Origin: Leptospira sp.
GTDB lineage: Bacteria; Spirochaetota; Leptospiria; Leptospirales; Leptospiraceae
Length of the DNA: 54,813 nt
Direction: 5' to 3'
Assembly (NCBI GenBank): GCA_027531445.1
Contig: JAPZRK010000048.1
Span: forward strand, 1-54,813
Of this stretch, positions 50,577 through 54,813 are shown in pieces; positions within the stretch are counted from its first letter, which is position 1, and the number at the start of each line of letters is the position of its first letter. Both the position numbers and the translations under genes were made by a program. The notes beneath the pieces were generated by a model. The model was not told the DNA's origin. It was given only the letters and a program-made list of their open reading frames with translations, and did not search any database.

Positions 50577-51170
50577 TTATTTCTTGTATTGGTTTGCTTT
50601 TATATTTTTTTCTGCTAACGATACTGTTTCTTCTATACGTTTTTGCCGAGTTTCTTCTTTTTTAGCATTTAAAATCCATTCCAAAATTCCTCTCTTTGAT
50701 GAACGTGGGAAGTTGTCCCAATTTTGTTTTGCAGTTAAATTTGTTAAAAATAAATTAAGCAAATCATTTGGGACCACTAGATTTTCTACATCATCCAACG
50801 CAGTCCATGTTCCGTTTTCCTTTGAAATTTTGATAGCCTCAAAACCAGCTTTCTGCATTAATCCTTGTTTGATTAATTGATTTGCCTTTTCTTTGTTTAC
50901 TTTGCTCCAATTGCTTTTTGGGTTTCTTTTTGAAAAGAATTGGTAGTAACTATTTTCGTCCTTTTTATTTGGAACACTATCTATCCAACCAAAACACAAG
51001 GCCTCATCAACAGCCTCTGGATAGTAAATGCTAGAGATTTTTAATTTTTTTTTGTAGATAATTAACCAAACCGATTTTTCTTTCAAATGGTTCTCCGTTA
51101 ACCATTTTCTCCAATCATTTCTAGTTTTGGCATAGAAGGTTTTTACACCTTTGTAATTTTCCATAACCAT
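50577..51170 (-). CDS. YdeI/OmpD-associated family protein
   Basis: A 197-residue protein matching the YdeI family: FYAKTRNDWRKWLTENH, AVDEALCFGWIDSVP, SKRNPKSNWSKVNKEKA, and a C-terminal helical segment with KRGILEWILNAKKEETRQKR. Members are linked to bacteriocin or stress resistance in other bacteria, but the biochemical role is unknown. Confidence 0.88.
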   Translation of the reverse strand: MVMENYKGVKTFYAKTRNDWRKWLTENHLKEKSVWLIIYKKKLKISSIYYPEAVDEALCFGWIDSVPNKKDENSYYQFFSKRNPKSNWSKVNKEKANQLIKQGLMQKAGFEAIKISKENGTWTALDDVENLVVPNDLLNLFLTNLTAKQNWDNFPRSSKRGILEWILNAKKEETRQKRIEETVSLAEKNIKANQYKK

Positions 51171-51444
51171 TCCATCGGGTTCGCATTTCTATAATGTTTT
51201 TCAGTCGAAATAAATTCAAGTAAAGTAACAAATCAAAAAAATGTCTGGTGCTTCTAAACGCACATTATGTCTTCCCATTTCTTTTTCGTTTGAAGGAGAT
51301 GCGGCAACAAGACCAAAAACCAAGTCTCGGCTTACGACAGATCCGAGAATTACTTTTGATTCTAGCTGAGTGATTCTTTCTTCCTTAAACTATTTTTAAA
51401 ATATGATAACCGTTTGAATTGTTTGTCTCAGAAAATGGAATTTG

Positions 51445-51906
51445 TTAAGCCTCATTATAAGCTTTTTCCAGTGCAGCAATATCAAGTTTAATCATTTCCA
51501 TCATCGCATTCATCACAGCTTTTACTTTTTCTGGATTGGAGTCATTAATTAGTTCCATGAATCGACTCGGAACGATTTGCCAAGTCAAGCCGAAAGGATC
51601 AGTAATCCACCCACATTGAAGTGGTGTAGCCCCTGCAATGATAAACTTATTCCAGTATTCATCCACTTCCATTTGAGATTCGCATTTAACAAAAAATGAA
51701 ACACCATTTGAAAATTGAAAATATGATCCTCCATTGTAACCCATAAAATACTGTCCGCCAATTTGGAATTCAGCAGATGTGACAGGGCCATCCTTACCAT
51801 TGCGTGCGATATTTTTTATTTCCGATTTTGGAAAAGTTGAAGTATAAAACTTTATCGCATCTTCAAGTTGATTATCAAACATTAAGAACGGTGTAATTTT
51901 TGACAT
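51445..51906 (-). CDS. VOC/PhnB-like protein
   Basis: A 153-residue protein of the vicinal-oxygen-chelate superfamily, PhnB/3-demethylubiquinone-methyltransferase-like group (ITPFLMFDNQLEDAIKFYTS at the start, GGSYFQFSNGVSFFV, CGWITDPFGLTWQIVP). Such proteins often occur as accessory genes of unknown activity. The 274 bases upstream (51171-51444) on the other side hold no recognisable feature. Confidence 0.88.
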   Translation of the reverse strand: MSKITPFLMFDNQLEDAIKFYTSTFPKSEIKNIARNGKDGPVTSAEFQIGGQYFMGYNGGSYFQFSNGVSFFVKCESQMEVDEYWNKFIIAGATPLQCGWITDPFGLTWQIVPSRFMELINDSNPEKVKAVMNAMMEMIKLDIAALEKAYNEA

Positions 51907-51993
51907 TAATATACTCCAATTAATTCTTTCTAAGTTATAAGGAGTAATCTAAATTATTGCAAGAGTATTTTTAACCAAGAGAAAGAAAGCTGG

Positions 51994-53345
51994 TATGACT
52001 TCAAGAGATAGGAAACGGTTAAGCGGCGTGAGAAGGGTAACGCTTTTTAGTAACCTTTCTTGGTTTATGAACTTTGTATGAATCAGGATCAGAAATAAGC
52101 AAGAAGAAATCATTATCAATAACACCTAATTTGTTATTCGCAAACCAGATAGAATAATGATCGCCTTCTCTTTTAATTCCGACATTGAATCCATTGAAAG
52201 GATTGCCAATCATAATGAGATGTCCAAGCCAATTGATGTAACCTCTGTCATTGACGTGTCTCTGTTTGAAACCAAAAGGATAGGCGAGTAAAAGATCAGC
52301 ATTAGGATCGAATTGTATTTCCGATTTAACATAGACTTGTTCTGGAGTTTTCATGTTAAGAGATTCGTGAGGTCTTTCTCTATTGAATTCAATTCTCCAT
52401 TTATCGAATAACTTTTGATGAAGAGTAATGTTTCCAACGATCTCCTGTTCTAGTTCACGAGCCATGTCCTTGTGCATACGCTCATGAGCACCATTCTGGT
52501 AAGGTTTCCCTGGTTCAATTCGATCGAGTTTGATACCTAAAGAGAGCCACCAAACAGAAAGCTTAGTGAGACCAAGAAGCGATTGCATAGAAGCGAAGGG
52601 TGGTCCGTTGTCGGAACGAATGATCTCCGGTAACCCATAGATCTTAAATAACCTAATGAATTCGGCTTTAACGGACGGAATGTCACCTTTGCTCAGAGTC
52701 TTGATAGAGAGAATGTATTTTGAGAAATCGTCTCTTATCGTTAGAGGATTAACCTTTTCCGACTCTGCAGTATACCACCATCCTTTGAAGTCAACAGTCC
52801 AAATGTGATTTGAGTGAGTAGACTTTTCTGGTAAAGAGATTCTTTCTCCGAAATGTTTGACTCTCCTTTTCTTCTTAGGCAAAGTAAGTCCTGCTTTTTG
52901 GAAGATGCGATCAAGAGTTGATTTGTCTGGAGGCTTAATGTCTGGAAATTTTCTCTTATAAAGTTCTAGGATCTTCTTTGATCCCCAAAACTTCTTTTGG
53001 TTCTTGAGCTTAATGAGCTCGAGAACAACATCTTCTGGGATTTTCTTAGGTGAGTTCTTTGGAGTTCTCTTCTTGTCTAGAAGCCCCGCCTTTCCCTCAC
53101 TTAAAAACCTTTCTTTCCATTTGTATCCACACTTGGTAGATATTCCATATTCTGCACAGAGTTGAGTGAAATTGATTCCTTTCTCAAAGCTCGCCATAAC
53201 GAATTCCAATCTTAAATCCACGACCTGATTCTCCTTCCAAGGCATCCCCATAGCCCTCCTGTAAAGGTGTTCTAAAGGGATGAGAAACCAGAAAGTGTTA
53301 CCTATGTCTTGCTACAAAAGTGTTACCCATGTCCTGAGTCATACA
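51994..53345 (-). mobile_element. IS481-like insertion sequence
   Basis: About 1.35 kb holding one transposase. The left end (TATGACTTCAAGAGATAGG from 51994) resembles the inverse of the right end (GTTACCCATGTCCTGAGTCATA, ending about 53342). Near the right end GTGTTACC is repeated at 53295 and 53320, 25 bases apart. I see no clear target-site duplication, so exact ends are uncertain by a few bases. Confidence 0.75.
52019..53251 (-). CDS. IS481-family DDE transposase
   Basis: A 410-residue single-frame transposase. An N-terminal HTH (FTQLCAEYGISTKCGYKWKE) and second helical domain precede an rve-type catalytic core with Asp in WTVDFKGWW, Asp in IRSDNGPPF and Glu in NGAHERMH, giving an intact DDE triad. 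Full length with no frameshift, so probably active. The stop is within the left end of the element. Confidence 0.92.
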   Translation of the reverse strand: MGMPWKENQVVDLRLEFVMASFEKGINFTQLCAEYGISTKCGYKWKERFLSEGKAGLLDKKRTPKNSPKKIPEDVVLELIKLKNQKKFWGSKKILELYKRKFPDIKPPDKSTLDRIFQKAGLTLPKKKRRVKHFGERISLPEKSTHSNHIWTVDFKGWWYTAESEKVNPLTIRDDFSKYILSIKTLSKGDIPSVKAEFIRLFKIYGLPEIIRSDNGPPFASMQSLLGLTKLSVWWLSLGIKLDRIEPGKPYQNGAHERMHKDMARELEQEIVGNITLHQKLFDKWRIEFNRERPHESLNMKTPEQVYVKSEIQFDPNADLLLAYPFGFKQRHVNDRGYINWLGHLIMIGNPFNGFNVGIKREGDHYSIWFANNKLGVIDNDFFLLISDPDSYKVHKPRKVTKKRYPSHAA

Positions 53346-53356
53346 AAAAAAAAATG

Positions 53357-53521
53357 GCGCATAACGAACTAGGCTACACGACGTTGTCCGTAGCTGAGCC
53401 TCGTAGGGGCGTTAGCGTCGGCGCGTCTTCTTGCGGAGCAAGAAGCGTGACGGAGGACAATGTGCCTTTAGGCCGAGCGAGGGCTTGTCCCGAGCGTAGC
53501 GTGTCAGCCGTAGTTATGCGC
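53357..53521 (-). repeat. Integron attC-like structured site 1
   Basis: The site starts GCGCATAAC (53357-53365) and ends with its exact inverse GTTATGCGC (53513-53521). Internal arms also pair (GGCTACACG with CGTGTCAGCC, and ACGTTGTCC with GGACAATGT), and there is a central hairpin CTTCTTGC-GGA-GCAAGAAG. This is the folded architecture of integron cassette recombination sites, with one-base deviations from the usual core consensus. It lies just after the stop of the WG-repeat gene, the normal position for a cassette's own attC. Confidence 0.65.
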
Positions 53522-53529
53522 TGTACGTT

Positions 53530-54630
53530 TTATAGGTCTGGATGTTTCCAAATTACATTTTCTTTATTGTCAATCAAACAAAAACGATTTTTCTGATAGT
53601 CGTCCTGTGTATTATATACTTGCTTGGCCCCATTTTGAAAAAGTCTTATATGAAAAAATTTAGGTTTTAAAACCCATTGAAATGATTTATCAATCAATCC
53701 CTGGTAACCATTCTTATTTGTAGCTACTGCTAAACCATTATAAAAGTATTGAATATACTTAATATCATTGGTTTCCTCAAAGAGGATCTTTCCTTTTTCA
53801 TCGATAATCACTTTGGTGCATTCAATTTTCTCCAAATTTTTGGGTAGTTTATGTTTACACGCAGAGGCTAAACCATCAGAGAATTCCCAAATACTAAAGA
53901 AGTTTCCAAAAGGTATTACGATTTCTAATTTACTATTGATAGTAGCCGATTCACTATTTTGATGAATGGTGGAATAACCAGAATAAAAAGGTAAGATGCT
54001 TTCATAGATTATTGGAATAACTAAATTGAATTTTCTATCTATTATTCCCCATTTACCTTTTGACTTTACAATAGCTAATCCATCAGAAAACCCAACTATA
54101 TAATCATATTTTATTTTTGGTACTTCGTTCCCATTTTTATCTAAAAAGCCATAGTTCCCAATTGAACTTTTAGAATGGGACTCATAACCACATTCTCTTT
54201 CCTTTTCTAAATTATACACAAAATATCCTTCTGAATATGAGATTAATTCCTTATCTTCAAAGCTGTTTAGGATGGTGCCATTTTTATTAATAATTGAGTG
54301 TCTATAGAAAGCATTATGATCTTTACATTCCCATCGGTCGATAACAATTGCGTAATCTCCGTGAAATGGATTGCACTCATAAAATTCTAATTTGATAATA
54401 ATCTGATTCTTGTTATTAATATAGCCACACTTGCCATTGCTATAAACAAATGCTAGATCGCTATGGTTGAATGGTTCAATTTCCGTTCTATCATAGTAGG
54501 GTTCAATAATTATCATACCAGAAGTATCAATAAATCCAACTTTACCTTTTACTTTAAATTCAAGCAGACCAATACTAAGTATTGAACTTCCTAATAAATA
54601 TATAGTTAAAAGAATTATTTTTTGTAGCAT
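53530..54630 (-). CDS. Exported WG-repeat protein, cassette-borne
   Basis: A 366-residue protein from the ATG at 54630; an upstream in-frame ATG at 54666 lies inside the attC-like core. A signal peptide-like helix (KIILLTIYLLGSSILSIGLL) is followed by tandem WG/beta repeats, for example GKVGFIDTSGMIIIEPYYD, GNYGFLDKNGNEVPKIKYD and GKWGIIDRKFNLVIPIIYE. WG repeats form solenoid-like beta structures of unknown binding specificity. It is flanked by two attC-like repeats and is probably a mobile cassette gene. Its low GC contrasts with the GC-rich repeats. Confidence 0.8.
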   Translation of the reverse strand: MLQKIILLTIYLLGSSILSIGLLEFKVKGKVGFIDTSGMIIIEPYYDRTEIEPFNHSDLAFVYSNGKCGYINNKNQIIIKLEFYECNPFHGDYAIVIDRWECKDHNAFYRHSIINKNGTILNSFEDKELISYSEGYFVYNLEKERECGYESHSKSSIGNYGFLDKNGNEVPKIKYDYIVGFSDGLAIVKSKGKWGIIDRKFNLVIPIIYESILPFYSGYSTIHQNSESATINSKLEIVIPFGNFFSIWEFSDGLASACKHKLPKNLEKIECTKVIIDEKGKILFEETNDIKYIQYFYNGLAVATNKNGYQGLIDKSFQWVLKPKFFHIRLFQNGAKQVYNTQDDYQKNRFCLIDNKENVIWKHPDL

Positions 54631-54660
54631 ATTCTTTTTAATAAAAGATTGAAACGTATG

Positions 54661-54813
54661 GCGCATAACGTAATAGGCTTACCGACGTAGGCTGACCCTG
54701 AGTCCCGAATGGGACGTTAGGGACTGGCACGTAGCTTGCGTATGCAAGCGAGTGACAGAAAGCCTATGTGTCGCAGACCGAGCAAGGGCTCGTCCCGAAG
54801 CGAAGCGGTAAGC
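54661..54813 (-). repeat. Integron attC-like structured site 2 (cut by window end)
   Basis: Begins GCGCATAAC (54661-54669) and shares the layout of site 1: conserved TAGGCTTACCGACGTAGGCT arm, central hairpin GCTTGC-GTAT-GCAAGC, and CCGAGCAAGGGCTCGTCCCG segment. The final bases GCGGTAAGC pair back to GGCTTACCG near the start, so only the terminal GTTATGCGC is expected beyond the window. Confidence 0.6.

Noticed and set aside
53309..53596. 95-residue plus-strand ORF over the attC-like repeat
   Set aside because: It is an open frame through structured GC-rich repeat sequence and shows no protein-like pattern.

Overview
The window looks like chromosome from a Leptospira species, probably a saprophytic one. 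The supporting signs are low GC, spirochaete-type lipoproteins, a TatT-type TPR lipoprotein heading a TRAP transporter operon (an arrangement known from Treponema), a 7TMR-DISM/SpoIIE phosphatase, a DUF1574-type SGNH protein and flagellar chaperone genes. Species was assigned by eye only.

Region 1 (1 to about 12400) is a virus-like element whose left end lies outside the window. It abuts the 3' end of a tRNA-Leu gene, a classic integration site. The left 8.8 kb is one rightward block of structural and lysis genes: a membrane-anchored repeat protein, small basic and membrane proteins, three capsid-like beta proteins (one with a clear internal duplication, suggesting a double-jelly-roll capsid protein), a collar-domain fibre with 120-bp repeats, then a lysis cassette (membrane-anchored YkuD-like enzyme, two-TM holin candidate, tail-anchored peptidoglycan-binding protein, u-spanin-like lipoprotein). 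I see no terminase, portal, tape measure or baseplate. With many single-TM proteins, this suggests a tailless membrane-containing virus. Regulatory and unknown small genes follow (8.8 to 12.4 kb), including two ribbon-helix-helix-like proteins.

Region 2 (12.4 to 43.7 kb) is mostly housekeeping chromosome: tRNA-Leu, SPOR protein, coaE, tRNA-Phe, a SpoIIE-type phosphatase, radical SAM protein, FecR lipoprotein, lipA, rRNA pseudouridine synthase, transaldolase, purN-purH, fliS with a FlgN-like gene and a J-domain gene, the tatT-dctPQM transporter operon, DedA, dNTPase, GST, argC, and a run of CsgG-like lipoprotein, cNMP/patatin lipase, NlpC/P60 hydrolase and second patatin.

Region 3 (43.7 to 48.3 kb) is the most striking: two photoactive yellow protein (PYP) homologues with the chromophore cysteine and Glu46 in register, a tyrosine ammonia-lyase carrying the MIO triad and the His-Leu selectivity pair, a transducer with an MCP signalling tip but almost no periplasmic domain, and two genes sharing a coiled-coil module. 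I infer a blue-light sensing unit that makes its own p-coumarate precursor and signals to the chemotaxis machinery.

Region 4 (48.3 to 54.8 kb) is accessory: ArsR/AHSA1 pair, TetR gene with a palindromic operator, YdeI and VOC proteins, an IS481-like element with recognisable ends, and a WG-repeat gene between two integron attC-like structured repeats, the second cut by the window end.
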